DNA from: Neoechinorhynchus agilis
Lineage: Eukaryota; Acanthocephala
NCBI GenBank assembly: GCA_051530055.1
Contig: CM121343.1
Location: 7,192,001 to 7,256,000 of the forward strand
Reading direction: 5' to 3'
Length of the DNA stretch: 64,000 bases
Part shown: positions 1 through 12,600 of the stretch, one piece after another
How the letters are laid out: each line of letters begins with the position of its first letter
Position numbering within the stretch: the first letter of the stretch is position 1
The notes under the pieces: generated by a model
The model's input: only the letters and a program-made list of their open reading frames with translations
What the model was told of the DNA's origin: nothing
Databases searched by the model: none
Program-made: the position numbers and the translations under genes

Positions 1-294
1 TCTCCTCTTTCGGCACTTGTATTGCCGATCAATACCTGATCGCCATCCAACTTGCTTGTTAGTCTTGTAGTATCCAATACTCTATCCGGCTCCTCAGGCA
101 TTGACAATTCGACGTTTGGAATTGGAAATCCTTTAAAACCTACGGTAACTGTGGACGAATCTCCGGCTTTGCAAATTATGTCCTTTAATTGAGATAAATC
201 TAAGAAACGGGGTGGTTCCGGAGGATCCTCAACCAGCATATAATCTGTGGCCGCGCTTGGCGAACTGGAACCCGCTTCATTAACAGCAGTAATC
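1..294 (-). CDS. Twitchin/titin-like FnIII-Ig protein, partial exon
   Basis: Minus-strand translation from 294 down to the window edge is fully open. It gives the end of a fibronectin type III domain (FRITAVNEAG-like strand: RITAVNEAGSSSPS), a linker (VEDPPEPPRFLDLSQ) and the first half of an I-set Ig domain (AGDSSTVTVGFKGFPIPNVE). FnIII followed by I-set Ig with an EPP linker is the modular pattern of twitchin, titin and related sarcomeric giant proteins, which act as elastic scaffolds in muscle. The exon appears to start just after an acceptor (reverse complement reads gttttag/GATT at 294/295). The gene continues off the left edge. The assignment rests on domain order and local consensus; another cell-surface FnIII-Ig protein is possible. 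Confidence 0.55.
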
Positions 295-310
295 CTAAAA
301 CTGACACATG

Positions 311-804
311 CAGGATGTTTTCGAGAACATGCTTTTACTTTTAATACTCCCGGAAATGAAACAGTAAAAGCAGAAACCGATGGGAAGCTTTGGTCGATTG
401 GCCTTAGAACGTTCAGGAGAAAGGTAGTGCAAACGGCTAAAGAATGGGATAGACTATACGATAATGCAATAAGTTCTATTACTTTATTCGACGGAATTGA
501 TTTCAACAGCAAACTTCTATTACTTAATTCTGTAGAGCAGGAGATCTATGAGGACGGGGCAAATATTATAAAGCAAGGGGAAAATGCGGACCGAATGTAT
601 TTTGTGGAGGAAGGCATAGTGAACATAGAGATGGAAGTGAATGGACGTATTAAAACTGTCAGGCACAGCAGTTGCAGTTGGCAGGACAAGGGTTGGAGTA
701 ATGATGGCTGATAAGTTTAATGAGTACATGGAGCCGATGTTTGATATCTTGGAGGAAAACAAAAAGATTTATTTGGAGCAGATTAAAATAAAATTCGGCG
801 ATTA
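311..804 (+). pseudogene. Decayed PKA regulatory subunit copy
   Basis: The plus strand encodes the end of cyclic-nucleotide-binding domain A (FNTPGNETVKAETDGKLW, where an intact subunit has YNTPRAAT-), the linker helix, and the start of domain B (YEDGANIIKQGENADRMYF, close to the type II regulatory subunit). After KTV near position 660 the reading changes frame, and the third frame resumes with a piece matching the end of domain B and the C-terminal helix (TAVAVGRTRVGVMMADKF, stop at 804). About 25 residues holding the second phosphate-binding cassette are missing between the two. In cassette A the invariant Arg is replaced by Gly. There is no N-terminal dimerisation domain and no intron. It starts almost at the acceptor of the twitchin-like exon and on the opposite strand, so it probably sits in an intron of that gene. 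It reads best as a truncated retrocopy. Confidence 0.6.
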
Positions 805-1049
805 ATTAAATGTCCACATGATTTCATTAAATATTAATATTTTATCATTGCAACTAATCGAAGTTACAAGCACAAAATCGTCTATTTACAGTGTTTACAA
901 CTAAAATCACAAAAATACAAGTTTAAATTGTGATTGAGATTCGAAATCGAGTAGAACCGCCTTGCAATACCTCTCTAAGCTATGCTGAGTGAGTAAATAT
1001 GCAAGAAGTAGGAGATGTTATTTTCTAAATTCTACGAACCGCAAAAAAT

Positions 1050-1355
1050 TTAATTTCTTAGGTGAAAATTTTCAATCGGATAAAAACAGTTGACTGCCTT
1101 GAAGCCCTTTGTGGTTGCGACTAACCATTTTTTAACCTTAGTTAAAAATCCTGCGGTACTTGCTTTGCCAATCACAATTATCTTAATGGCGAGAGGTTGG
1201 AAAATGTAGAGCGACAAATCGAAGCGTTTGTGCGTCTCCCTTTTTCGGTCTTCAACACTTTTGGCCGCTTCACCTGCTTCTGAATCATCGTATTCGGGCA
1301 GGCGAAGTCTGAAGGAAGTTCCGCTACTAAACATAATATGTAGCTTTTTTGACAA
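1050..1355 (-). mobile_element. Retroelement endonuclease-like domain fragment, copy 1
   Basis: A 101-codon open frame on the minus strand. It contains KRETHK..DLSLYIF..LAI..I....TAGFLTKV.K..VATT and is clearly related to the frame at 56647-56910. More distantly it follows the ..YIFLPFGVET.. region of the frame at 43850-44289, a domain that accompanies reverse transcriptases in invertebrate retroelements. The core D...DxK residues are not present here, so only the C-terminal half of the domain is left. A diverged repeat fragment, not a host gene. The stretch 805-1049 holds nothing recognisable. Confidence 0.4.
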
Positions 1356-1472
1356 AATATATTTGTCTTTTAGTTTCGTGGTTTTAGTATTCTCAGATTA
1401 TACTTTTAAAAGTTGAAATTTAGTATGGTCTTATAGAAGTGACAGATCAATCGATAAGCATTTTCAACAAAA

Positions 1473-2015
1473 TTAAGATCGAAGTAATCCATGCGAAGAG
1501 TTCTCATTTATCTGTACGACAAAAAATGATTGAATTACCGGACAATCAGTTGTATTGGATCGCTTTATTGGAGCCGGAAAACATACTCGCCATGCTGTTT
1601 GCGATAATATGGCCAATGATGCTGATGAAGTTGATTGAATTTGCACTTGTGTTCGTCTCCTCTGAGTTGACTGGCGATGTCTTTCCAATATATAATCATC
1701 AATTGTTGCTCGTGCTTCAACTTCGGGCAAAATCTGAACAACGCCGTCATGTGCTTCATACTTTTTTCTATTTCTGATGTGCTTTTGTACATCGGACTTA
1801 TAGTTTGCTCGTTGACCGCAATATGAACACTTGAACGGTTTCAAATTTCGATGTGCTGCCATGTGAATATAGAACTTATCGGCAGAATATGTGCCGAATT
1901 TATCACAAACATCGCAAACCAATCTGCCTGCCTTTGGAGACATGAGTGTTCTTCGTTTTGAACGGGGATCCGGCTTCGGAATGGGACTTTTTTGTGGTCG
2001 TTCGTATGATTCCAA
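1473..2015 (-). CDS. C2H2 zinc-finger protein, partial
   Basis: The minus-strand frame starts beside the assembly gap and carries two adjacent C2H2 fingers. Finger 1 is CDVC...HMAAH; a linker NLKPFK of the classical TGEKPF type follows; finger 2 is CSYC...KHIRNR. Upstream is a basic Pro/Ser/Lys stretch (RPQKSPIPKPDPRSKRR) that could be a nuclear localisation signal. Finger 2 lacks a normally spaced last histidine (HIRNRKKYEAH), so it is either degenerate or cut by an unseen splice site. The tail after about residue 110 looks like read-through of noncoding sequence. A DNA-binding role is likely from the fold; no specific factor is recognised. The 5' part is lost in the gap at 2021-2043. Confidence 0.5.
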   Translation of the reverse strand: MESYERPQKSPIPKPDPRSKRRTLMSPKAGRLVCDVCDKFGTYSADKFYIHMAAHRNLKPFKCSYCGQRANYKSDVQKHIRNRKKYEAHDGVVQILPEVEARATIDDYILERHRQSTQRRRTQVQIQSTSSASLAILSQTAWRVCFPAPIKRSNTTDCPVIQSFFVVQINENSSHGLLRS

Positions 2016-2020
2016 CGAAC

Positions 2021-2043
2021 NNNNNNNNNNNNNNNNNNNNNNN
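2021..2043. other. Assembly gap (23 Ns)
   Basis: A run of undetermined bases between the zinc-finger frame and the interspersed element. Adjacency of those two features is therefore not proven. Confidence 0.99.
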
Positions 2044-2515
2044 TCTTCTCGGATATCATAACTTGAAATGAACCGGAGGAAAAACCGACCTTACAAGCAC
2101 TCCTGCAAGCAATAAACTCCAATTCCCACCAGAACGGACATTCCAACCCATCCGAATATTCTCAATCGAATGGATACATCCAAGCCCGAACGAACCGTCT
2201 CCGACTGGATAGTTCCTACCCGAATAGACATCCCTCCGATCAGATATTACCTCCCGAACGGACATCCATCGACTGCATATTCCCATATTAACGGATGAGG
2301 ACCCAAAGGTACATTGGTTCTCCTAACCTTTCGTATTTTCAACCACCATCCTTCCTAACCTGATTGCATATTTTCCCGCCCGAGCGGACCTGTTATGGAC
2401 TCCAAAATCAACTGCCACATTCATTAAAAAAAATCAGAATTCTAGTGTTCATGAGGACCCAAAGGTACATGGGTTCTACTCTTTTGGCTTTGATAAAACG
2501 TTTTATTATATAACC
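2044..2515 (-). mobile_element. GAGGACCC interspersed element, copy A
   Basis: A reverse-oriented copy of a family found five times here (also 18380-19605, 48241-48745, 51985-52170, 58855-59380). From inside to outside it has the conserved stretch around TTCTCGGATATCATAACTTG, an array of imperfect ~35-bp units (CCGAACGGACATCC), two TGAGGACCCAAAGGTACAT motifs (2296, 2452), and an outer end near aaaacgttttattata. In the copy at 18.4-19.6 kb the outer sequence occurs in opposite orientations on both sides of a short spacer, suggesting terminal inverted repeats. The family is not identified. Confidence 0.5.
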
Positions 2516-2539
2516 ATGGAGGATGTCAAGGAAATATTA

Positions 2540-3480
2540 ATTGTCAACCACGTTGTTTTCTTGAAGTCCAAATCAATCGAAGTCCACGAATTAATGATAT
2601 TATCGAATCAATTTAAGGCTTCAAAGTATTCAGCCGGGTAGATTTGCAATCTGCTTACCATCAGGTCAGGATAAGTGACGAAGAAATTTTTTTATCATAG
2701 GATTCGAAGCAGAAGACTGACTATTTCAGTTTCGCAGAATTCATTTCGGTCTAACGAACGTAATGGCTTACTTTCAGAGGATTGTCGATCAAGTGATTAA
2801 GAATTAAATTCTACAAGGAATATTCGCATATTTGGACGATGTTATCATTTGTGAAGTCAATCATAACTTGAAGTTGGCTAATTTTCTAGAAGCAACGGAA
2901 AGATTAAATATCCATCTCAATACGGCGGAGAGTGTCTTGAACGTAACCGAAATAAGAATTCTCGGATGTGAAATCGTAAATGGCGAAGAGCGCCCGGATC
3001 CAGAGGGAGAGTTGCTGCGCTGAAGAACCTTCGCATGGCCGATAACACCAAAGAGTTGAGAAGGGTACTAAGATTATTTTCACATTTCTTCAAATGGTTC
3101 AAAAACGTTTCGTCTCTGGTACATTCGCTCAGTCATTCGGATACTTTTCCGCTGACTACAGATGCGAAGAACTCGTTCCGTACGCTGAGAAATGAGATCG
3201 TCCAATCCACATTAACATTGAATGATTTTCTGGAAGCTTTTAACAGTCGAGACGGACGCGTCTTAATGGGCAATCGGAGCTGTTTTGACTCAGAAAGTAC
3301 GACCCGTTGCTTGCTTTTCATGATTCTTTGAACTGCCGTGAGATAAAGCAATCATTTGGCGAAAAAGAAATAAATGGCAATTTGAGAAATCTTAATCATT
3401 TGGAGACATTATCTACCGGGAAGGACATTTACTGTATTGGGCAATCAACGATCGATATCGTACGTATTCAATGTCAATCA
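2540..3480 (+). mobile_element. Ty3/Gypsy-type LTR retrotransposon fossil
   Basis: A broken internal fragment of an LTR retrotransposon. Reverse transcriptase is recognisable by FSRVDLQSAYHQVRI and the YLDD active-site motif, followed by the connection/RNase H part. Gag, protease, integrase and both LTRs are not seen. It carries several breaks and looks old. It lies between an interspersed element and the 154-bp satellite. Confidence 0.65.
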
Positions 3481-3540
3481 TAAAAGTAAAATAAAAAGTA
3501 AGAAAGTCATCCGTTGGCGCCTAGAAATGTTGGAATTCAG

Positions 3541-6500
3541 ATGAAGTCTACCTCATTCCCTTCTATTGTTTCAACCTGTCCCCAAAATTTGAAGTAATTT
3601 ATAGAATCCGATATTTTGGCACATTTGTGTACCTTTTTCAAGGTCCAAAATACACACCTAAGAAACGGATATTCACCTCTTAAGTAGCCAATGTATAATT
3701 CTCTATTCCCTTCTATTGTTTCAACCTGTCCCCAAAATTTGAAGTAATTTATAGAATCCGATATTTCGGCACATTTGTGTACCTTTTTCAAGGTCCAAAA
3801 TACACACCTAGGAAACGGATATTCACACTCCTCTTAAGTTAAGCTTGAAGTCTACCTCATTCCCTTCTATTGTTTCAACCTGTCCCCAAAATTTGAAGTA
3901 ATTTATAGAATCCGATATTTCGGCACATTTGTGTACCTTTTTCAAGGTCCAAAATACACACCTAGGAAACGGATATTCACACTCCTCTTAAGTTAAGCTT
4001 TCTAACCTCAATTCCCTTCTATTGTTTCAACCTGTCCCCAAAATTTGAAGTAATTTATAGAATCCGATATTTCGGCAAACATTTTCTATCCAAAATACAC
4101 ACCAGGAAAGGATATTCACCTCCTTAAGAAGCTTGAAGTCTACTCATTCTTCTATTGTTTCAACCTGTCCCCAAAATTTGAAGTAATTTAAGAATCCGAT
4201 ATTTCACATTTGTGTACCTTTATCAAGGTCCAAAATACACACCTAGGAAACGGATATTCACACTCCTCTTAAGTTAAGCTTGAAGTCTACCTCATTCCCT
4301 TCTATTGTTTCAACCTGTCCCCAAAATTTGAAGTAATTTATAGAATCCGATATTTCGGCACATTTGTGTACCTTTTTCAAGGTCCAAAATACACACCTAG
4401 GAAACGGATATTCACACTCCTCTTAAGTTAAGCTTGAAGTCTACCTCATTCTCTTCTGTTTCAACCTGTCCCCAAAATTTGAAGAATTTATAGAATCCGA
4501 TATTTCGGCACATTTGTGTACCTTTTTCAAGGTCCAAACACACCTAGGAAACGGATATTCACACTCCTCTTAAGTTAAGCTTGAAGTCTACCTCATTCCC
4601 TTCTATTGTTTCAACCTGTCCCCAAAATTTGAAGTAATTTATAGAATCCGATATTTCGGCACATTTGTGTACCTTTTTCAAGGTCCAAAATACACACCTA
4701 GGAAACGGATATTCACACTCCTCTTAAGTTAAGCTTGAAGTCTACCTCATTCCCTTCTATTGTTTCAACCTGTCCCCAAAATTTGAAGTAATTTATAGAA
4801 TCCGATATTTCGGCACATTTGTGTACCTTTTCAAGGTCCAAAATACACACCTAGGAAACGGATATTCACACCTCTTGTTGCTTGAAGTCTACCATTCCCT
4901 TCTATTGTTTCAACCGTCCCCAAAATTGAAGTAATTTATAATCCGATATTGGCATTTGTGTACCTTTTTCAAGGTCCAAAATACACACCTAGAAATGGAT
5001 ATTCACACTCTCTGTTAAGCTTGAAGTCTACCTCATTTTCTATTGTTTCAACCTGTCCCCAAAATTTGAAGTAATTTATAGAATCCGATATTTCGGCACA
5101 TTTGTGTACCTTTTTCAAGGTCCAAAATACACACCTAGGAAACGGATATTCACACTCCTCTTAAGTTAAGCTTGAAGTCTACCTCATTCCCTTCTATTGT
5201 TTCAACCTGTCCCCAAAATTTGAAGTAATTTATAGAATCCGATATTTCGGCACATTTGTGTACCTTTTTCAAGGTCCAAAATACACACCTAGGAAATGGA
5301 TATTCACACTCCTCTTAAGTTAAGCTTGAAGTCTACCTCATTCCCTTCTATTGTTTCAACCTGTCCCCAAAATTTGAAGTAATTTATAGAATCCGATATT
5401 TCGGCACATTTGTGTACCTTTTTCAAGGTCCAAAATACACACCTAGGAAACGGATATTCACACTCCTCTTAAGTTAAGCTTGAAGTCTACCTATTCCCTA
5501 TTGTTTCAACCTGTCCCCAAAATTTGAAGTAATTTATAGAATCCGATATTTGCACATTGTGTACCTTTTAAGGTCCAAAATACACACCTAGGAAATGGAT
5601 ATTCACCTCTTAGTTAAGCTGAAGCTACCTCATTCCCTTCTATTGTTTCAACCTGTCCCCAAAATTTGAAGTAATTTATAGAATCCGATATTTCGGCACA
5701 TTTGGTACCTTTTTCAAGGTCCAAAATACACACCTAGGAAACGGATATTCACACTCCTCTTAAGTTAAGCTTGAAGTCTACCTCATTCCCTTCTATTGTT
5801 TCAACCTGTCCCCAAAATTTGAAGTAATTTATAGAATCCGATATTTCGGCACATTTGTAAGGTCCAAATACACCAAAAACTCATTCCTATTTTTCAACTG
5901 TCATACATTTGTGTACCTTTTTCAAGGTCCAAAATACACACCTAGGAAACGGATATTCACACTTAAGTTAAGCTTGAAGTCTACCTCATTCCTTCTATTG
6001 TTTCAACCTGTCCCCAAAATTTGAAGTAATTTATAGAATCCGATATTTCGGCACATTTGTGTACCTTTTTCAAGGTCCAAAATACACACCTAGGAAATGG
6101 ATATTCACACTCCTCTTAAGTTAAGCTTGAAGTCTACCTCATTCCCTTCTATTGTTTCAACCTGTCCCCAAAATTTGAAGTAATTTATAGAATCCGATAT
6201 TTCGGCACATTTGTGTACCTTTTTCAAGGTCCAAAATACACACCTAGGAAACGGATATTCACACTCCTCTTAAGTTAAGCTTGAAGTCTACCTCATTCCC
6301 TTCTATTGTTTCAACCTGTCCCCAAAATTTGAAGTAATTTATAGAATGTGATATTTCGGCACATTTGTGTACCTTTTTCAAGGTCCAAAATACACACCTA
6401 GGAAACGGATATTCACACTCCTCTTAAGTTAAGCTTGAAGTCTACCTCATTCCCTTCTATTGTTTCAACCTGTCCCAAAATTTGAAGTAATTTATAGAAT

Positions 6501-6605
6501 GTGATATTTCGGCACATTTGTGTACCTTTTTCAAGGTCCAAAATACACACCTAGGAAACGGATATTCACACTCCTCTTAAGTTAAGCTTGAAGTCTACTT
6601 CATTC
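3541..6605. repeat. 154-bp tandem satellite, about 20 copies
   Basis: Successive units start with ctcattcccttctattg and contain ccccaaaatttgaag, ggtccaaaatacacacc and gttaagcttgaagtctac. Spacing between equivalent points is 154 bp in the undamaged units (for example 5183 and 5337). Most copies are near-identical. A few (around 4070-4200, 4880-5040, 5490-5640, 5860-5980) are peppered with small deletions, including some that look like dropped bases. The array is AT-rich, has no long open frame, and ends abruptly against the minisatellite. Confidence 0.95.
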
Positions 6606-9600
6606 CGTCGTCGGTGCTGGTATCATTGATATCTTCGGTGATGGTGCATCGGTATCGCCGGGTGTTGTGGCATCGGTGTGGTCGGTTTTGGTGGCATCAA
6701 TGTCGTCGATTATCGTTACTTCAGTTCGTCTTGGTGTAGCATGGTGTCGTGGGGTGTGGTGTTATCAGTGTTGTCGGTTGTTGTGGCACCAGTATCGTCG
6801 GTGTTGGCTGCATCAGTGTCGTCGGTGCTGGTATCATTGATATCTTCGGTGATGGTGGCATCGGCATCGCCGGGTGTGGTCGGTGGTGGTGACATCGGTG
6901 TCGTCGGTGGAGGTGGCATCGGTGTCGTCGGGGGAGGTGGCATCGGTGTTGTCAGTGGTAGTATCATCGATGTCGCCGGTAGTGGCATCCGCCGTCGATT
7001 ATCGTTATCTCAGTGTCGCCGGTGGTTGTTACATCGGTGTCGTCGGGTGTGGATGCATCAGTGTCGTCGGTGGTTGTGGGATTGGTGTCGTCGGGCGTGT
7101 TCGGCGGTGGTGGCATCGGTATCACCGAGTGTGGCTGCATCAGTGTGGTCGGTGGTTGTGACATCGGTGTCGTCGGTGGGGGTCGCATTACTGATGTCGA
7201 TGGTGGTGGCATCGGTGTTGTAGGGGGTGGTGGCATCGGTCTTGTAGGGGGCTGTGGCATCGGTGCCGCCGGTAGAGATGACAACAGTGTCGTCGGTGGT
7301 TGTGGCATCGGTGTTGTCAGTGGTGGTGGCATACTTATGGTCGGTTGTGGTGGCATCGGTGTTTTAAGTGGTGGTGGCTTCGGTGTGGTCGGTGGTAGTG
7401 GAATCGATGATCTCAGAAGTGGTTGCATCGGTGTCGTCTGGGATTTTATCGTCTATGTCGTCGGGGGGTTGTGGCATCTGTCGTCAAATATCGTTACTTC
7501 ATTGTCGTCGGGTGTGGTTGCATCAGTTTCGTCGGTAATGGTGACATCGGTGTCGTCGGTGGACGTGGCATCAGTGTCGTCGGTAGTGGTTGCATTGGTG
7601 TCATCGGGGTTTTTAATTGCATCGATATAATCGGGGGAGGTGGCATCTTTGTCGTCGGTCGTAGTGACATCGGTGTTGTCAGATGTTGTTGCATCGGTGT
7701 TGTCGGTTGTGTTTTGGTGGGTGCCGTCGGATGTGGTGGCATCAGTGCCGTCAGTGGTGGCATTGGTATCGTCGGTGGAGGTGGCATCGGTGTTGTCAGT
7801 GGTGGTGGCATCGGTGTCGTCGGGGTGTGGTGGGGACGGTGTCGTCGGTTGTTGTGGCATCGGTGTCGTCAGGGGTTTTGCATTGATGTGGTCCGGGGTG
7901 GTGGCATCAATGTCTTCGATTATCGTCACTTCAGTTTCGTCGGTGGTGGCATCAGTGTCGTCGGTGCTGGTACCATTGGTATCTTCGGTGATGGTGGCAT
8001 CGGTATCGCCGGGTGTGGTAGCATCCGTGTGGTCGGTGGTGGTGACATCGGTGTCGTCGAAGCTTGTGGCATCGGCGTTGTCAGTGGTGGTGGTATCAGG
8101 GTCGTGGGTGGTGATCGTCCGTGCTGGTATCATTGGTATCTTCGGTGATGGTGGCATCGGTATCGCCGGGTGTTGTGGCATGAGTGTGGTCGGTGGTGGT
8201 GGCATCGGTGTCGTCGGTGGAAGTGGCATCGGTGTTGTCAGTGGTGGTGGTATCAGTGTCGTCGGTGGTAGTGGCGTCAGTGTCGTCGGTGCTGGTATCG
8301 TTGGTATCTTCGGTGATGGTGGCGTCGGTATCGCCGGGTCTGGTGGCATCGGTGTGGTCGGTTTTGGTGGCATTGGTGTCGTCGGTGGTTATATCGGTGT
8401 CGTCGGGTGGTGGCATAGGTTTGGTCGGCGCTGGTGGCATCGGTGTTGTAAGTGGTGGTGGTATCAATGTCGTCGGTGGTGGTGGCATCAGTGTTGTCGG
8501 TGCTGGTATCATTGGTATTTTTGGTTATGGTGGCATCGGTATCGCCGGGTGTGGTGGCATCAGTGTGGTCGGGGGTGGTGGCATCGGCGTTGTCAGTGGT
8601 GGTGGTATCAGGGTCGTGGGTGGTGATCGTCCGTGCTGGTATATTTGGTATCTTCGGTGATGGTGGCATCGGTATCGCCGGGTGTTGTGGCATGAGTTTG
8701 GTCGGTGGTGGTGGCATCGGTGTCGTCGGTGGAAGTGGCATCGGTGTTGTCAGTGGTGGTGGTATCAGTGTCGTCGGTGGTAGTGGCGTCAGTGTCGTCG
8801 GTTCTGGTATCATTGGTATCTTCGGTGCTTGTGGCATCGGTGTTGTCAGTGGTGGTGGTATCAGTGTCGTCGGTGGTAGTGGCGTCAGTGTCGTCGGTGC
8901 TGGTATCGTTGGTATCTTCGGTGATGGTGGCGTCGGTATCGCCGGGTGTGGTGGCATCGGTGTGGTCGGTTTTGATGGTATTGGTGTCGTCGGTGGTTAT
9001 ATCGGTGTCGTCGGGTGGTGGCATAGGTTTGGTCGGCGCTGGTGGCATCGGTGTTGTAAGTGGTGGTGGTATCAATGTCGTCGGTGGTGGTGGCATCAGT
9101 GTTGTACGTGCTGGTATCATTGGTATCTTTGGTTATGGTGGCATCGGTATCGCCGGGTGTGGTGGCATCAGTGTGGTCGGTGGTGGTGACATCGGTGTCG
9201 TCGGTGGAGGTGGCATCGGTGTTGTCAGTATTGGTGGTATCGGCTTCGTCGGGTGTGGTGGCATCAGTGTCGTCGGTGGAGGTGGCATCGGTGTTGTCAG
9301 TGGTGGTATCAGTGTCGTCGATGGTGGTGGCATCAGTGTTATCACTGCTGGTATCATTGGTATCTTCACTGATGGTGGCACCGGTATCGCCGGGTGTGGT
9401 GGCATCATTGTGGTGGGTGGTGGTAACATCAGCGTCGTCGGTGGAGGTGGCATCGATGTTGCCACTATTGGTGGCATCGGTGTCGTCGGTTGTTGTGGCA
9501 TCGGTGTCGTCAGGGGTTTTAGCATCGATGTTGTCGGGGGTGGTGGCATCAATGTCGTCGATTATCGTTACTTCAGTGTCGTCGGTGGTTGTAGCATCGG

Positions 9601-12600
9601 TGTCGTGGGGTGTGGTGTTATCAGTTTTGTCGGTTGTTGTGGCACCAGTATCGTCGGTGCTGGTATCGTTGGTATCTTTGGTTATGGTGGCATCGGTATC
9701 GCCGGGTGTGGTGGCATCAGTGTGGTCGGTGGTGGTGACATCGGTGTCGTCGGGGGTGGTGGCATCGGCGTTGCCAGTGGTGGTGGTATCAGGGTCGTGG
9801 GTGGTTATCGTCCGTGCTGGTATCATTGGTATCTTCGGTGATGGTGGCATCGGTATCGGCGGGTGTTGTGGCATGAGTTTGGTCGGTGGTGGTGGCATCG
9901 GTGTCGTTGGTGGTTGTGGCATCGGTGTTGTCAGTGGTGGTGGTATCAGTGTCGTCGGTGGTAGTGGCGTCAGTGTCGTCGGTGCTGGTATCGTTGGTAT
10001 CTTCGGTGATGGTGGCGTCGGTATCGCCGGGTGTGGTGGCATCGGTGTGGTCGGTTTCGGTGATATTGGTGTCGTCGGTGGTTATATCGGTGTCGTCGGT
10101 GATGGTACCGACGGTGTTGTAGGGGGTGGTGGCATCGGTATCGCCGGGTGTGGTGGCATCAGTATGGTCGGTGGTTGTGACATTGGTGTAATCGGTGGTA
10201 GTGGCATCGGTGTCGTCGGGGGTACTGGGGCCGGTCTCGTCGGTTGTTGTGGCATCGGTGTCCTCGGTTGAGGTGGAAATGGTGTTGTCAGTATTGGTGG
10301 GAACAGTGTCGTCGGTGGAGGAGGCATTAGTGTTGTCGGTGCTGGTATCATTGGTATCTTCGGTGATGGTGGCATCGGTATCGCCGGGTGTGGTGGCATC
10401 AGTGTGGTCGGTGGTTGTGACATCGGTGTGGACGGTGGAGGTTGCATCGGTGTTGTCAGTATTGGTGGCAACAGTATCGTCGTTGGAGGTGGCATCGGTG
10501 TTGTCAGTGGTGGTGGTATCAATGTCGTCGATGGTGGTGGCGTCAGTATCTTCGGTGCTGGTATGATTCATATCTTCGGTGATGGTGGCATCGGTATCGA
10601 CGGGTGTGGTGCCATCAGTGTCGTCGGTTGTTGTGAAATCGGTGTCGTCGGTGGAAGTAGCATCGGTGTTGTGAGTGGTGGTGGCATCGGTGTTGTAGGG
10701 GGCGGTGGCATCGGTGTCGCCGGTAGAGATGGCATCAGTGTCGTCGGTGGTGGTATCATTGGTATCGTCGGTGGTTGTGGCATCGGTGTTGTCAGTGGTG
10801 GTGGTATCATTGTCGTCGGTGGTAGTGGCGTCAGTGTCGTCGGTGCTGGTATGATTCGTATCTTCGGTGATGGTGGCATCAGTATCGACGGGTGTGGTGG
10901 CATCAGTGTTGTCGGTGGTTGTGACATCGATGTCGTCGGTGGAAGTGGCATCGGTGTTGTCAGTGGTGGTGGCATCGATGTCGTCGGTAGTGGCAACCGC
11001 CGTCGATTATCGTTATCTCAGTATCGCCGGTGGTTGTTGCATCGGTGTCGTCGGGTGTGGATGCATCAGTGTCGTCGGGTGTGGATGCATCAGTGTCGTC
11101 GGTGGTTGTGGGATTGGTGTCGTCGGGTGTGGTGCCATTAGTGTCGTCGGTTCTGGTATCATCGGTTTCTTCGGCGGTGGTGGCATCGGTATCACCGAGT
11201 GTGGCTGCATCAGTGTGGTCGGTTGTTGTGACATCGGTGTCGTCGGTGGGGGTCGCATTACTGATGTCGATGGTTGTGGCATCAGTGTCGTCGGTGGTGG
11301 CATCGGTGTTGTAGGGGGTGGTGGCATCGGTCTTGTAGGGTGCTGTGGAATCGGTGCCGCCGGTAGAGATGACAACAGTGTCGTCGGTGGTTGTGGCATC
11401 GGTGTTGTCAGTGGTGGTGGCATACTTATGGTCGGTGGTGGTGGCATCGGTGTTTTAAGTGGTGGTGGCTTCGGTGTGGTCGGTGGTAGTGGAATCGATG
11501 ATCTCAGAAGTGGTTGCATCGGTGTCGTCTTGGGATTTTATCGTCTAAGTCGTCAGGGGGTGGTGGCATCTGTCGTCAAATATCGTTACTTCATTGTCGT
11601 CGGGTGTGGTTGCATCAGTTTCGTCGGTAATGGTGACATCGGTGTTGTCGGTGGACGTGGCATCAGTGTCGTCGGTAGTGGTTGCATTGGTGTCATCGGG
11701 GTTGGTTGCATCGATATAATCGGGGGAGGTGGCATCTTTGTCGTCGGTCGTAGTGACATCGGTGTTGTCAGATGTTGTTGCATCGGTGTTGTCGGTTGTG
11801 TTTATGTGTGCCGTCGGATGTGGTGGCATCAGTGCCGTCAGTGGTGGCATTGGTATCGTCGGTGGAGGTGGCATCGGTGTTGTCAGTGGTGGTGGCATCG
11901 GTGTCGTCGGGTGTGGTGGCATCAGTTTCGTCGGTGGTGTAGACATCGGTATTGTAGGGGGGTGGTGGCATCGGTGTCGTCGCTAGAGATGGCATCAGTG
12001 TCGTCGTTAGAGATGGCATCAGTTATGTAAGTTGTGACATCGGTGTCGTCGGGGTGTGGTGGGGACGGTGTCGTCGGTTGTTTTGGCATCGGTGTCGTCA
12101 GGGGTTTTGCATTGATGTGGTCCGGGGTGGTGGCATCAATGTCTTCGATTATCGTCACTTCAGTTTCGTCGGTGGAGGTTGCATCGGTGTCGTCGGTGGA
12201 AGTGGCATCGGTGTTGTCAGTGGTGGTGGCATCAGTGTTGTAGTGGTGGTGGCATCGGTATCGCCGGGTGTGGTGGCATCAGTGTGGTCCGTGGTTGTGA
12301 CATTGGTGTAATCGTTGGTAGTGGCATCGGTGTCGTCAAGGGTGGTGGGGCCGGTCTCGTCGGTTGTTGTGGCATCGGTGTCGTCGGTTGAGCTGGCAAT
12401 GGTGTTGTGAGTATTGGAGGCAACAGTGTCGTCGGTGGAGGTGGCATCAGTGTTGTCGGTGCTGGTATCATTGGTATCTTCGGTGGTTGTGGCATCGGTG
12501 TTGTCAGTGGTGGTGGTATCAGTGTCGTCGGTGGTAGTGGCGTCAGTGTCGTCGGTGCTGGTATGATTCGTATCTTCGGTGATGGTGGCATCGGTATCGA

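Noticed and set aside
2832-3331. Host gene in the frames around YLDD
   Set aside because: Motifs are those of a Ty3/Gypsy reverse transcriptase; treated as a fossil element.
3541-6605. CRISPR-like array
   Set aside because: Units are 154 bp, contiguous and without unique spacers; an ordinary satellite in a eukaryotic genome.
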